DNA from: an uncultured Oscillospiraceae bacterium
Lineage (GTDB): Bacteria > Bacillota > Clostridia > Oscillospirales > Oscillospiraceae
DNA length: 44,329 bases
Direction: 5' to 3'
NCBI GenBank assembly: GCA_949948775.1
Contig: CATLHC010000015.1
Location: forward strand, 1-44,329
The notes beneath the pieces are model-generated. The model did no database searches. It was not told where the DNA came from and saw nothing but the letters and a program-made list of their open reading frames with translations. This document shows positions 7,516 through 15,891 of this stretch, piece after piece; positions within the stretch are counted from its first letter, which is position 1, and the number at the start of each line of letters is the position of its first letter. The translations under genes were made by a program, and so were the position numbers.

Positions 7516-8139
7516 ATGAAGCGGCGGTGCGTCATCATCGGCGGGGCGGGGATCAAAAACTACCAAACCCTTTGGGATTACCTGAATCCGGACGATTTCA
7601 ACATCTTCTGCGACAGCGGGCTGTCCCACCAGGAGGCGCTGGGCATTGAGCCCCATCTGATCGTGGGGGACTTCGACTCCCACGAAAACCCCCACCTGGA
7701 TGTGGAGACCATCGTACTCCCCTGCGAAAAGGACGACACCGACACGGTGTACGCTGTGAAGGAGGCCGTCAGGCGGGGCTTTGACGACTTCCTGCTCCTG
7801 GGCGCCGCGGGGGGGCGGCTGGACCACACCCTAGGCAACCTGTCCATCCTGCTCTCCCTCCACGCCCAGGGCAAGCGGGCCCTGCTGGTGGACGACTACT
7901 CGGAGATGGAGGTGGTAGGGCGGGAGCCGGTGTATATCGACGGCTGTTTCCCCTTCTTCTCCCTGCTGAACATCTCAGGGACCGCCCGGGGGGTCACCAT
8001 TGAGGACGCGAAATACTCCCTGCGGGACGCGGAGATCCCCTGTACCTACCAGTACGGCGTCAGCAATGAGGTGCTGCCCGGACGCCGGGCCAAGGTGTCC
8101 GTGGGGGAGGGGGAGCTGCTGCTGATTAAGGTGCGGTGA
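7516..8139 (+). CDS. thiN: Thiamine pyrophosphokinase
   Basis: A 207-residue enzyme that transfers pyrophosphate from ATP to free thiamine to give TPP directly. Signatures are CDSGL, the metal-binding VGDFDSHENP, CEKDDTDTVYAVKEA, LLGAAGGRLDHTLGN, and a C-terminal beta-sandwich ending in VGEGELLLIKV. ATG 7516 has GGAGGGG upstream and lies 14 bp after thiC. Its substrate is thiamine, not thiamine phosphate. A de novo operon ending in this enzyme therefore needs a TMP phosphatase or relies on imported thiamine. Confidence 0.92.
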   Translation: MKRRCVIIGGAGIKNYQTLWDYLNPDDFNIFCDSGLSHQEALGIEPHLIVGDFDSHENPHLDVETIVLPCEKDDTDTVYAVKEAVRRGFDDFLLLGAAGGRLDHTLGNLSILLSLHAQGKRALLVDDYSEMEVVGREPVYIDGCFPFFSLLNISGTARGVTIEDAKYSLRDAEIPCTYQYGVSNEVLPGRRAKVSVGEGELLLIKVR

Positions 8140-8231
8140 GGCTCTTTCTAGCCTGGCCGTCGTGCGGCGCGGTTTAAGCGGCACAGGCGAAAAGGCTGTC
8201 AATGGGGCGGAGCTTTGCGCCGCGACAGATT

Positions 8232-8267
8232 AAAGCGGGGAATGCAGCTGCATTCCCCGCTTTTTTT
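8232..8267 (+). terminator. Terminator of the thi operon
   Basis: A near-perfect palindrome (8232-8263, centre AGCT) forms a 13-16-bp GC-rich stem, followed by a run of seven T. The remaining intergenic sequence up to 8413 shows only a weak AAATTTGC/GCAAATTT stem that might end the opposing operon. Confidence 0.9.
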
Positions 8268-8413
8268 GCTGAGCTGTTTGTCAAAAAAGACCCTTGATAG
8301 GCAAAACCTGTCTCGTTGAGGACTTTTCGTTTTTGGGTGTTCCGGATGGTTCGGCCTAAGCCGGCGCTATACGCGGTTGAAATTTGCCTGAACGCGCAAA
8401 TTTTTAAAGAGGT

Positions 8414-9994
8414 TTACCGCTCCTCCTGAGCGCGGATCAGGTTTTTGTAGAAGTCTACCGCCCCGGGCAGGCAGTCCACCCCCATGGTCTCGTTGAGGCC
8501 GTGCATCCCCTTCATCTGCTCCGGCCCGGCCACCACTGGGGCAAAGCGGATGCAGTTGTCACAGATAGCCTGGTAGAAGCTGGCGTCGGTAGCCCCGGTC
8601 ATCACGTAGGGGCACACCGGCAGGCCGGGGAAGGTGTCCTCGATGACCCGCTCCACCTGGCGGAAGGCGCCGCCCTTGATGTCCACGGGCGGGGTGTAGT
8701 CGCTGGAGTGCATGATCTCCATCTCCAGGCCGTACTTGGCGGCCAGCTCCCGGATTACCTCCAAGCTCTCCCGCTCCCCCTGGTGGGGGATGAAGCGCAT
8801 GTTGGCGCTGACGCTGGCCTCCTGGGGCAGCACGTTGCAGGCGTCCGACCCGGACTGCATGGTGAAGGCGATGGTGGTCTGGAGCATGGCGGCCGCCTGG
8901 GCGGATATGGCGGGCATGACCCGCTTCATCACCGGGCCAAAGAGCCACAGGTTGCCCATCACCAGCCGCAGGTGGAAGGGGGTGTAAGGGGCCAGCCGCC
9001 CAAACATGGACTTTACCTCCGGCAGGAACTTTTTCCGGAAGGGGGGCTTGGTCTCCACCTCATGGACAAAGGCGGCCAGCCGGGCGATGGGGGTGTTTTT
9101 CCCCGGGGCGCTGGCGTGGCCGCCGGAGCTGCGGGCGGTGAAGCGCACGTCCGCCTTGCCCTTTTCAAACACGCCCACCATGGCGAAATTGCCCTTGACC
9201 CCGCCGATGGGGTCGGTGATGACGCCGCCCCCCTCGTCGATGACCAGGAAGGGGCGCACGCCCCGCCTCTGGAGCTCGGCCACCAGCTTGGGGGCCCCGT
9301 CCCCCGCCCACTCCTCGGTGCAGGAGGAGGCCAGATACACGTCGCACTGGGGCACATAGCCCTCGGAGAGCAGCTCCTCCACCCCCTGGAAGAAGGCCAT
9401 GAGGGACGCCTTGGTGTCAAAGGCCCCCCGGCCCCACACCTTGCCGTCCGCGATGGCCCCGGAGAAGGGCGGGTGGAGCCACTCCCCCTCGGCGGGCACC
9501 ACGTCCTGGTGGCTCATGAGCACGATGGGGTCCCCCTCCGTCCGGCCCTTCCAGCAAAAGAGCAGGTTGCCGTCGATGACGGTCTTCTCCAGGTCCCGGT
9601 GGACCAGGGGGAACAGCCGCTCCAGCTCCCTGTGGAAGGCCAGGAATTTCTCCGGCTCCGCCACCCCGGCGTGGGAGGTGGTGTCGCACTGCACCATGGC
9701 GGACAGCTTCTGGGCGTAGTCCATGGCCCGGCCGTCGGGAGCGGGGACGTACTCAGATCTCTTCTTCGGGATCAGGGCGGTGTGGACCAGCGCCGCCCCC
9801 AGGGCGGCCCCTGCCACAACGCCAACCCCGGCCAGGGCGGTCTTGGCCGCCTTGGCGCAGGGGCACTGCTTGGGCGGCTCGGGCTGCTTGACCGCCTTGG
9901 CCTGCGCCCTCCGGGCCGCCGCCCGGTCCAGGAACAGCCCCCCGGCCTCCTTCGTGGCCAGCATGGCCAGGGCGCGCTTATGCCGTTTCTTCAT
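8414..9994 (-). CDS. Membrane-anchored M20-family metallopeptidase (carboxypeptidase S-like)
   Basis: A 526-residue zinc-dependent M20 peptidase/amidase. A basic N-terminus and a KQCPCAK stretch precede one transmembrane helix (about residues 50-74). The peptidase domain carries LMSHQDVVPAEGEW (first metal His), VWGRGAFDTKA (bridging Asp), SSCTEEWAGDGAP (general-base Glu pair), VIDEGGG and a late MHGLNE (final metal His). The dimerisation insert GGHASAPGKNTP is intact. This branch resembles yeast Cps1/PM20D1, which cleave or form N-acyl and dipeptide amide bonds. The 4-bp overlap with the upstream membrane-protein gene shows co-translation. It is the last gene of a six-gene operon, where it could release the amino-acid-like substrate of the upstream enzymes; that link is inference. 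Confidence 0.85.
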   Translation of the reverse strand: MKKRHKRALAMLATKEAGGLFLDRAAARRAQAKAVKQPEPPKQCPCAKAAKTALAGVGVVAGAALGAALVHTALIPKKRSEYVPAPDGRAMDYAQKLSAMVQCDTTSHAGVAEPEKFLAFHRELERLFPLVHRDLEKTVIDGNLLFCWKGRTEGDPIVLMSHQDVVPAEGEWLHPPFSGAIADGKVWGRGAFDTKASLMAFFQGVEELLSEGYVPQCDVYLASSCTEEWAGDGAPKLVAELQRRGVRPFLVIDEGGGVITDPIGGVKGNFAMVGVFEKGKADVRFTARSSGGHASAPGKNTPIARLAAFVHEVETKPPFRKKFLPEVKSMFGRLAPYTPFHLRLVMGNLWLFGPVMKRVMPAISAQAAAMLQTTIAFTMQSGSDACNVLPQEASVSANMRFIPHQGERESLEVIRELAAKYGLEMEIMHSSDYTPPVDIKGGAFRQVERVIEDTFPGLPVCPYVMTGATDASFYQAICDNCIRFAPVVAGPEQMKGMHGLNETMGVDCLPGAVDFYKNLIRAQEER

Positions 9995-10683
9995 TTGTCG
10001 CTCGACTTCCTTTCATAGCGGTATAGGAGCCAGGTGATGGCGATGGCCATGGCCCCGCTGGGGATGATCATGAAGCTGGTGGACCCGGTGAGGCTGGGGA
10101 TCAGGATAAACAGCAGGCTCATGACCACCAGGGGGATGGCGGCGATCTTCATGCTCCCCCGGAAATACTTGTACGCCATGGCCCCGAACAGGGCGGGGAC
10201 CACGTTGGCGAAGGCGGGCTGGAGCACCTCGCTCTGGAGGATGGGCTGGAGGGGGACCAGCAGCAGCACCCCCAGGGCCAGCACCAGGATGGTCACCAGG
10301 GAGGAGGCCGCGATGGACAGGGTGGAGATCACCTCATTTTCCGCCGTCCCCGTCTTGGCCCCCACCATGTCCCGGGCGCTGATGGCGCAGGGGATCTTCA
10401 TGTTGATCAGGTTGCCGGTGATGAAGGCCAGGTAGCCGCCTCCGGCCCCCAGCATGGGGGTGTAGATGAGGTACTCCGCCACCCCGCTGACCATCCACAC
10501 CAGGCCCACGGACACAAAGCCCTTGGCCACCGCCCCCACGTCGGGCATGGCCCCCAGGATGGCCCCCAGCGCGAAGGGCGCGCCGATGAGCAGGATCAGG
10601 GTGGTGACGCTCACCACCCGGCCGATGGTGTGGGTGCGCTCGTTGTAGCGGTCAAAGGCCGCCTGCTTGTCTTGTTCGTTCAT
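9991..10683 (-). CDS. Integral membrane protein, likely transporter subunit
   Basis: A 230-residue protein with about six hydrophobic helices (VVSVTTLILLIGAPFALGA, FVSVGLVWMVSGVAEYLI and others) and a conserved-looking GAGGGYLAFITGNLINMKIP segment. It has no ATPase or known carrier motif. It lies 15 bp after the DUF5058-like gene and overlaps the M20 peptidase gene by 4 bp. The fixed pairing suggests that the two membrane proteins form one carrier for the operon's substrate. Function not established. Confidence 0.7.
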   Translation of the reverse strand: MNEQDKQAAFDRYNERTHTIGRVVSVTTLILLIGAPFALGAILGAMPDVGAVAKGFVSVGLVWMVSGVAEYLIYTPMLGAGGGYLAFITGNLINMKIPCAISARDMVGAKTGTAENEVISTLSIAASSLVTILVLALGVLLLVPLQPILQSEVLQPAFANVVPALFGAMAYKYFRGSMKIAAIPLVVMSLLFILIPSLTGSTSFMIIPSGAMAIAITWLLYRYERKSSDK

Positions 10684-10698
10684 GTGACGGCCCCCTTC

Positions 10699-11454
10699 CT
10701 ACACCCACAGCCGCAGCAGCACCGCCGCGGCCATGCCGACGAGCATACTGCCCGCGATGGAGAAGCTCTCCACCCAGGCCATGCCCTTTTTCTCAGAGAG
10801 ATACACGCACCCGGCCATGGTCAGGGCGGACACCCCGGCCACCGCCAGCGGGGACCAGTCGCCGTTGAAGGGGAACTGGCCGCCGGAGACGAAGGCGCCG
10901 ATATAGCTGCCCAGGTAGGCGCAGATGAGGCCGATGAACATGGCGGTCATGGCCCGGTCGCCGAAGCCCGCCGCTCCGCCGCCTTTTGTACCGCCGCCCC
11001 CGCCCAGCTTCTTGAGATACCGCTTGCTGAACAGGGTGGACAGCAGCATCCCCCACATGATGCACACGCTCATGAGCAGGGCGATGGTGGTGAAGGCCCG
11101 GGGGGTCATCTCCGCCGCAGACAGGGAGGACATGCCCACCTGCTCGGCGGCGGCCTGGGCCACCTGGGTCTCGTAGTGCAGCGCCCCCACGACCGAGAGC
11201 CGCAGCCAGGGCCAGGGGGTGCCCAAACTGCCCGACAGGGCGATGACCCCCAGCAGAATGCCCACGCTGGGCAGGACGGTGAAGGTGACGCTGGAGGTGA
11301 TGACCCGGCGCATTTTGGCCTTGTCCATGCCCAGGGCCACCCCGGCCCGCCAGGCCCGGACCATGAACACCACGCAGACCACCGCCACAAAGGCCACGAT
11401 GCCGCCGCACACGGCGTACACTGCGGGGCCGTTCAGTTGAGATAAAATCGTCAT
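10699..11454 (-). CDS. DUF5058-like integral membrane protein
   Basis: A 251-residue protein with about seven hydrophobic segments. Recognisable parts are VFMVRAWRAGVALGMDKAKMRRVITSS split over a cytoplasmic loop, VLPSVGILLGVIALSGSLGTPWPWLRLS, VVGALHYET and a Gly-rich loop (GGGGGTKGGGAAGFG) before the last helices. It resembles the uncharacterised DUF5058 family (recalled, not searched). It starts 12 bp after the AcnX small subunit and precedes a second membrane protein, so it probably imports or exports the compound handled by AcnX and the flavoenzyme. Confidence 0.65.
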   Translation of the reverse strand: MTILSQLNGPAVYAVCGGIVAFVAVVCVVFMVRAWRAGVALGMDKAKMRRVITSSVTFTVLPSVGILLGVIALSGSLGTPWPWLRLSVVGALHYETQVAQAAAEQVGMSSLSAAEMTPRAFTTIALLMSVCIMWGMLLSTLFSKRYLKKLGGGGGTKGGGAAGFGDRAMTAMFIGLICAYLGSYIGAFVSGGQFPFNGDWSPLAVAGVSALTMAGCVYLSEKKGMAWVESFSIAGSMLVGMAAAVLLRLWV

Positions 11455-11466
11455 GGGCGCCTCCCG

Positions 11467-11916
11467 TCAGATGACCTGGACCACGCCGCCGGGCAGGACG
11501 TTGACGGTCATGCCGTCCTGGACGAAGCTTAAGAATTCATCTCCCAGGCTGTCCACCACGGGCATGGCGGTGTGCTCCCCCTCCAGCCACACGTCGGCCA
11601 GCACCGCCCCGGCGGCGGCCAGGGAGTCGATGGGCTCGGAGAACAGCAGGCAGGCCGGCTGGCGGCCCATGGAGCAGGCGCAGTACAGCACCAGCCCTCC
11701 CGTGGTGGAGCCGATGGTCCGGGGCAGGCACAATGCCTTGCCCGCCATCTCCTTTCCGTACAGGTCGGGATTGTTCTGGTCGCCGCAGGTGGCCTTTTTG
11801 TCGCCGAACTGTAAAGCCTTCTGGAAGGAGGCCAGGGTGTTCAGCCCTCCGTGGGACACCAGGGCTTTGGCGGTGAGTTTGCCGGGAGACACTACCCGTC
11901 CTTGAAACTCGCGCAT
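11467..11916 (-). CDS. Aconitase X small (swivel) subunit
   Basis: A 149-residue protein of the DUF126/AcnX swivel-domain type: GRVVSPGKLTAKALVSH at the start, GGLNTLASF, LPRTIGSTTGGLVL and FSEPIDSLAAAGAVLADVW. AcnX dehydratases work as a large catalytic plus small swivel subunit. Studied bacterial members dehydrate cis-3-hydroxy-L-proline, and archaeal ones act on mevalonate 5-phosphate. One base separates it from the large-subunit gene, so the two are certainly coupled. The actual substrate here is unknown. Confidence 0.85.
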   Translation of the reverse strand: MREFQGRVVSPGKLTAKALVSHGGLNTLASFQKALQFGDKKATCGDQNNPDLYGKEMAGKALCLPRTIGSTTGGLVLYCACSMGRQPACLLFSEPIDSLAAAGAVLADVWLEGEHTAMPVVDSLGDEFLSFVQDGMTVNVLPGGVVQVI

Positions 11917-11917
11917 C

Positions 11918-13201
11918 TCAATTGCCCCCTTTCGTGATCTGGTCCAGAATCTCGCCGTCGGTGTAGTACCGGGCCGTGGTGTAGGTGCGCAGCTTGTTGC
12001 TGGAGGTGATGACGGGCATTTTCCCGCTGAGGGGGTTGTTCATGTACATCAGCGGGCAGATGTAGCTGAGCACCACCCCGGTCCGCTTCAGCCGCTCCCC
12101 ATAGGGGGTGGCCTCAAATTCCTTGATGACTGCCGGGGCGGCGGTGAACACGGTGGGAATGACCACCTTCTTGTTGCCCGCCTCCCGCAGCCCTTGCTCC
12201 ACCCGCTCCGTCCAGGTGGTGAGCTGCTCCAGGCTCATATGAGGGCAGCCCATGAAGCACAGCTTGGGCTTGGCGTTCTTGTTCTTCCACACCACCGGGT
12301 AGCTGTCGTACACCCGCTGGAGCTCCCCGTCGTCGATGACATAGGTCCGGGCCCCGTCCGCGATCAGGTCCCTGCCCAGCCGGGCTGCCTCGGGGGTGAT
12401 GCCCTCCACGTGGTACAGCCCCACCGCGCCGTTGGAAGCGGTGGCCGCGCCGAAGTCCTTCAGGTAGGTCTTGGCGGCGTCGTCTAGGGTGCCCAGCCAC
12501 TGGTCCAGCCCCACGATATAGGGCACGTCTTCCATCACCTTCATGCCGATGGCGGAGCCCAACAGCTGGGCCTCCGGCTTTTTGGTGGTCTTGACCTCCA
12601 CGATCCAGGTGGCACGGCGGCCCTCGTCGGTGAGCAGGCCGAAATAGGGCACGTACCCCACCACCGAGCCCATCAGGTCGATGATGCCCGAGTTGCGGTT
12701 ACACCGGGCCCCCAGCACCGAGTTTGCGTACACCACGGCGGAGGACTCCGACCAGGACAGGATGTCTCCCTCCCTGGGGGTGTTGCCCACCTGGTCCAGA
12801 TAGCAGGCGCAGGTGAAGGCGTCCTGGTCCATCAGGCCCAGCTTATTAAGCTGCTCCTCGTAAAAGTCCTGACGGGTATACATGAAGTTCTGGAACACGA
12901 AATTCTGCAAAAAGGAGCTGGGCACATTCTTGTCCACCGGCCGGGGGTCGGCGGAGAACTTTTGCTGAGAGGCCGCCCCCTCGGCGATCAATTTGTCCAT
13001 CAGCTCGTACACCGGCCCCAGGGCCTTCAGCCCGAAGGAGGTGACCAGGTGGTTGTATTGGCTGGTGACGGGCACCATGGACTGGGCCCCGAACAGCTGG
13101 CCGTAGCGCACCAGGGTCTCCATCACTTTGGCTAAGGTTTCGCCCTTTTCCCCGTCCAGGATGGCCTGCTGCTCCTGGGTCAGCTTCATTGTCTCACGCA
13201 T
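11918..13201 (-). CDS. Aconitase X large (catalytic) subunit
   Basis: A 427-residue Fe-S dehydratase subunit (DUF521/AcnX). Family marks are MKLTQEQQAILDGEKGE at the start, MVPVTSQYNH, CACYLDQVGNTPREGDILSWSESSAV in two blocks, the cluster-proximal GARCNRNSG, GSVVGYVPYFGLL, a MGCPHMSLEQL block with a conserved Cys, and CPLMYMNNPLSG with the final Cys. ATG 13201 is chosen because GGAGGG lies 5 bases upstream; a more distal ATG at 13216 overlaps the previous gene. The neighbours (OYE-like reductase, peptidase, carriers) suggest dehydration of a hydroxylated amino acid or hydroxy acid, followed or preceded by a C=C or C=N reduction. Confidence 0.88.
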   Translation of the reverse strand: MRETMKLTQEQQAILDGEKGETLAKVMETLVRYGQLFGAQSMVPVTSQYNHLVTSFGLKALGPVYELMDKLIAEGAASQQKFSADPRPVDKNVPSSFLQNFVFQNFMYTRQDFYEEQLNKLGLMDQDAFTCACYLDQVGNTPREGDILSWSESSAVVYANSVLGARCNRNSGIIDLMGSVVGYVPYFGLLTDEGRRATWIVEVKTTKKPEAQLLGSAIGMKVMEDVPYIVGLDQWLGTLDDAAKTYLKDFGAATASNGAVGLYHVEGITPEAARLGRDLIADGARTYVIDDGELQRVYDSYPVVWKNKNAKPKLCFMGCPHMSLEQLTTWTERVEQGLREAGNKKVVIPTVFTAAPAVIKEFEATPYGERLKRTGVVLSYICPLMYMNNPLSGKMPVITSSNKLRTYTTARYYTDGEILDQITKGGN

Positions 13202-13212
13202 AGACTCCCTCC

Positions 13213-15270
13213 TCAAATCTTCATGGCCGCCTCATAGGCGCCCCAGACCACGGTCTTCACGTTGCCCACCTGCTTGCAGTCGCCCACGAGATGGATGTTG
13301 CGGCCCTTGCCCTCCAGGGGATGGGGCAGGTAGCCCACCGAGCTGATGACGCTGTCGCAGGGGATCTCCACCGTTTTGCCGCTCTTATCCTGGCACAGCA
13401 CCTTGTCCTCATGGACTGCGGTGAGGGTGGTCTCCAGGTGGACGGGCACCCCGTGGAGGGCAAACCACTCCCGCAGGTAGGAGCTGTTGGCCAGGCACAC
13501 GCCCTTCTGGGCCACCAGGTCGTTTTTCATCTCAATGATGACGGGCTCCTTGCCCTGGAGGGCCAGCTCATAGGCGATCTCGCACCCGGTGAGCCCGCCG
13601 CCGATGACGGCCACCCGGTGGCCCACGGATTTCTCCCCATTGAGGAACTCCATGGCCTCCACCATGCGCTCGTGGCCGAAAATGCCCCGCAGGACGATGG
13701 GGGAAGCCCCGGTGGCGATGATGACCTGGTCGGTGCCGAAGCGGGTCACGTCCTTGATCTCCGTGTCGAAATGAATCTCCACATTCATCCGCTGCATCTG
13801 GCGTTCATACCAGGCCAGCAGGTCCCGCAGCCTTCCCTTGTAGGACTCCGCTCCGGCGGCGATGAACGCCCCGCCCAACCGGTCGGTCTTTTCATAGAGG
13901 ATGGGCTCGTGGCCCCGGAGCTTCAGCACCCGGGCCGCTTCCATACCGCCCAGGCCGCCGCCGATGATATGCACCCGCTTAGGGGGGAGGGCTTTCTTGA
14001 TGTAATGCCTGTCCCACTGCATGGTCTCCGCGTTGACGGCACAGCGGGACATATGGAGACTGTCATACAGATCCTGATCGTTGGGCACACCCTCGTAATG
14101 GCTCATGTTGAAACAGCCGTTGTGACACAAAATGCAGGGGCGGATGTCCTCCTCCCGGTCTTGCATCAGCTTGGTGACCCACTGCTGGTCGGCCAGGAAC
14201 TGGCGGGCGAAGCCCGCGCCGTCCAGCCGCCCCGCCGCGATGGAGTCCGCCGCCGTTCGGGGGTCCAGCCGCCCGGCGCACACCACGGGAATATCCACGA
14301 ACTGTTTGATGTGCTCCACATCGGCCAGATTGCAGTTTTCCGGCATGTAGATGGGGGGGTGGGCCCAGTACCAGGCGTCGTAGGTGCCGTTGTCGCAGTT
14401 GAGCATGTCGTACCCCGCGTCCTGGAGGTGCTTGGCCGCCCACTCCGACTCCTCTATATCCCGGCCCGCCTCCACGAAATCCTCGCCGGGGAGGGCCCCC
14501 TGCCGGAAGCCCTTGGTCTTGGACACCACGCTGTAGCGCAGGGAGACGGGGAAGTCCTGGCCGCAGGCCGCCTTAATGGCCTGGACGATCTCCACCGGGA
14601 AACGGTAGCGGTTCTCGCGGGAGCCGCCGTATTGGTCGGTGCGCTTGTTGACGTATTTCAGGGTGAACTGGTCCAGCAGGTAGCCCTCGTGGACGGCATG
14701 GACCTCCACTCCGTCCACCCCGGCGTCCTGGAGGAGTTTGGCGGTCTGGGCGAAGGCGTCTACAAACTCCCGGATCTCCTCCACCGTCATCTCCCTTGAG
14801 GGCACCTTGTCCGACCAGCGGTTGGGAGAGGGGCTGGCGGTGGCGGTGATCTTGTCCAGGTCCATGAAGGGCTTGGAGGCTGCCCGCAGGACAGGGTTGG
14901 CGTACAGCGTCTCCATCATGGAACTGATGGTGAAGGACCGCCCGAAGCCCGCGGTGAGCTGGACGAACAGCTTGGCCCCGGTCTTGTGGAACTCCGGCAT
15001 CCAGGCGGCCAGGTCCCGATACATCTTCTTGTTCTTGTGCAGCCACTGGCCGAACATGGGGTTGTACACCGGCTGGCAGCCGGGGAGCACCAGCCCCACG
15101 TTGTTTTTGGCCACCTCCAGGATGAATTGGGCGCCAGCCTTGTCAAAATGATTCTTTTCCATCCAGCCGAACAAGTCGGTGCCGCCCATGGAGGTGAGTA
15201 CCACACGGTTCTTGATCTCGCAGCTCCCAATGTGCCATGGGGTAAATAGAGGCCTCAGCTTTTCGTCCAT
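13213..15270 (-). CDS. NADH:flavin oxidoreductase / 2,4-dienoyl-CoA reductase-like (OYE-FAD) protein
   Basis: A 685-residue three-cofactor enzyme. An Old Yellow Enzyme TIM barrel with FMN (residues 1-370) begins FTPWHIGSCEIKNRVVLTSM and contains VEVHAVHEGYLLDQF and TDQYGGSRENRYRFP. A [4Fe-4S] motif follows near residue 378 (CILCHNGC plus later Cys). The C-terminal half has an FAD-binding GGGLGGMEAARV and an NAD(P)-binding GGGLTGCEIAYEL Rossmann motif. Relatives include FadH, BaiCD/BaiH and trimethylamine dehydrogenase, which reduce activated C=C bonds or demethylate amines. It is the first gene of the operon, with its own promoter, and 11 bp precede the AcnX large subunit. The substrate is unknown; a CoA ester, enamine or dehydroamino acid is possible. 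Confidence 0.88.
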   Translation of the reverse strand: MDEKLRPLFTPWHIGSCEIKNRVVLTSMGGTDLFGWMEKNHFDKAGAQFILEVAKNNVGLVLPGCQPVYNPMFGQWLHKNKKMYRDLAAWMPEFHKTGAKLFVQLTAGFGRSFTISSMMETLYANPVLRAASKPFMDLDKITATASPSPNRWSDKVPSREMTVEEIREFVDAFAQTAKLLQDAGVDGVEVHAVHEGYLLDQFTLKYVNKRTDQYGGSRENRYRFPVEIVQAIKAACGQDFPVSLRYSVVSKTKGFRQGALPGEDFVEAGRDIEESEWAAKHLQDAGYDMLNCDNGTYDAWYWAHPPIYMPENCNLADVEHIKQFVDIPVVCAGRLDPRTAADSIAAGRLDGAGFARQFLADQQWVTKLMQDREEDIRPCILCHNGCFNMSHYEGVPNDQDLYDSLHMSRCAVNAETMQWDRHYIKKALPPKRVHIIGGGLGGMEAARVLKLRGHEPILYEKTDRLGGAFIAAGAESYKGRLRDLLAWYERQMQRMNVEIHFDTEIKDVTRFGTDQVIIATGASPIVLRGIFGHERMVEAMEFLNGEKSVGHRVAVIGGGLTGCEIAYELALQGKEPVIIEMKNDLVAQKGVCLANSSYLREWFALHGVPVHLETTLTAVHEDKVLCQDKSGKTVEIPCDSVISSVGYLPHPLEGKGRNIHLVGDCKQVGNVKTVVWGAYEAAMKI

Positions 15271-15320
15271 GGTTGTTCTCCTTTCTTATATCAGCATTAC
15301 TCACAAATACTTGAGATAAC

Positions 15321-15349
15321 AGTATACCAGAAGCTGTCTAAAATAGCAA
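15321..15349 (-). promoter_or_regulatory. Sigma-A promoter of the OYE/AcnX operon
   Basis: On the minus strand: TTGCTA, a 17-bp spacer and TATACT. It lies about 50 bp upstream of the flavoenzyme start codon in an AT-rich intergenic region shared with the divergent membrane-protein gene. Confidence 0.7.
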
Positions 15350-15498
15350 TCATTCTTCTTGCATTATTCGGAAGAGGGAAAAAATATAATTAATATTTCT
15401 CTAACAATTCTCAAGCAATTCACAAACACAGCGGGTTTAGAATACGATCATCAAGCGAACCCGCGAATATCCACACCAATTTTAGGAGGTTGATCTAT

Positions 15499-15870
15499 GT
15501 GAAAAAGGAAAATTTCGTTTCGCTGATCCTGGGGACAATCGGAGGCATCCTGTTCGCCATCGGTATGTGTATGTGCCTGCTCCCTGAGTGGAACGCCTTT
15601 CAGCAGGGCGTTGTGATGGCGGCGATTGGCCTTGTGGTGCTGCTCGCCATGCTGATTGTCCGCCGCAAAATGGAGGGCAAGCCCGCTGTCAAACTCAACG
15701 CGAAAACCGTCGGCGCCGTTGCTTTGGGAATCGTTGGAGCGCTGGCTCTGGGCGTCGGTATGTGCATGACCATGGTATGGCAGAACCTGATGGTTCCCGG
15801 CATTGTAGTAGGTGTGATCGGCCTTGTCCTGCTGCTGTGCCTAATCCCGCTCTGCAAGGGGCTGAAATAA
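15499..15870 (+). CDS. Four-helix membrane protein with an internal duplication
   Basis: A 123-residue protein of unknown function made of two tandem copies of a two-helix unit. LGTIGGILFAIGMCMCLLP...GVVMAAIGLVVLLAML (residues about 10-50) is repeated as LGIVGALALGVGMCMTMVW...GIVVGVIGLVLLLCLI (about 77-118), joined by a basic linker RRKMEGK. The GMCM motif recurs at the same place in each copy. GTG 15499 is taken as the start because AGGAGG lies 10 bases upstream. It ends 21 bp before the gene for a small repeat protein, so the two are probably co-transcribed. Confidence 0.7.
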   Translation: MKKENFVSLILGTIGGILFAIGMCMCLLPEWNAFQQGVVMAAIGLVVLLAMLIVRRKMEGKPAVKLNAKTVGAVALGIVGALALGVGMCMTMVWQNLMVPGIVVGVIGLVLLLCLIPLCKGLK

Positions 15871-15891
15871 GCGTAGAAGGAGTGTATCACA

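Noticed and set aside
8501-10018. A 505-codon open frame opposite the M20 peptidase gene
   Set aside because: Shadow of a strongly conserved peptidase; the product is a Gly/His/Leu-rich sequence with no motif.
13291-14799. A 502-codon open frame opposite the flavoenzyme gene
   Set aside because: The minus-strand gene has FMN, Fe-S, FAD and NAD motifs in order; the opposite frame has none.
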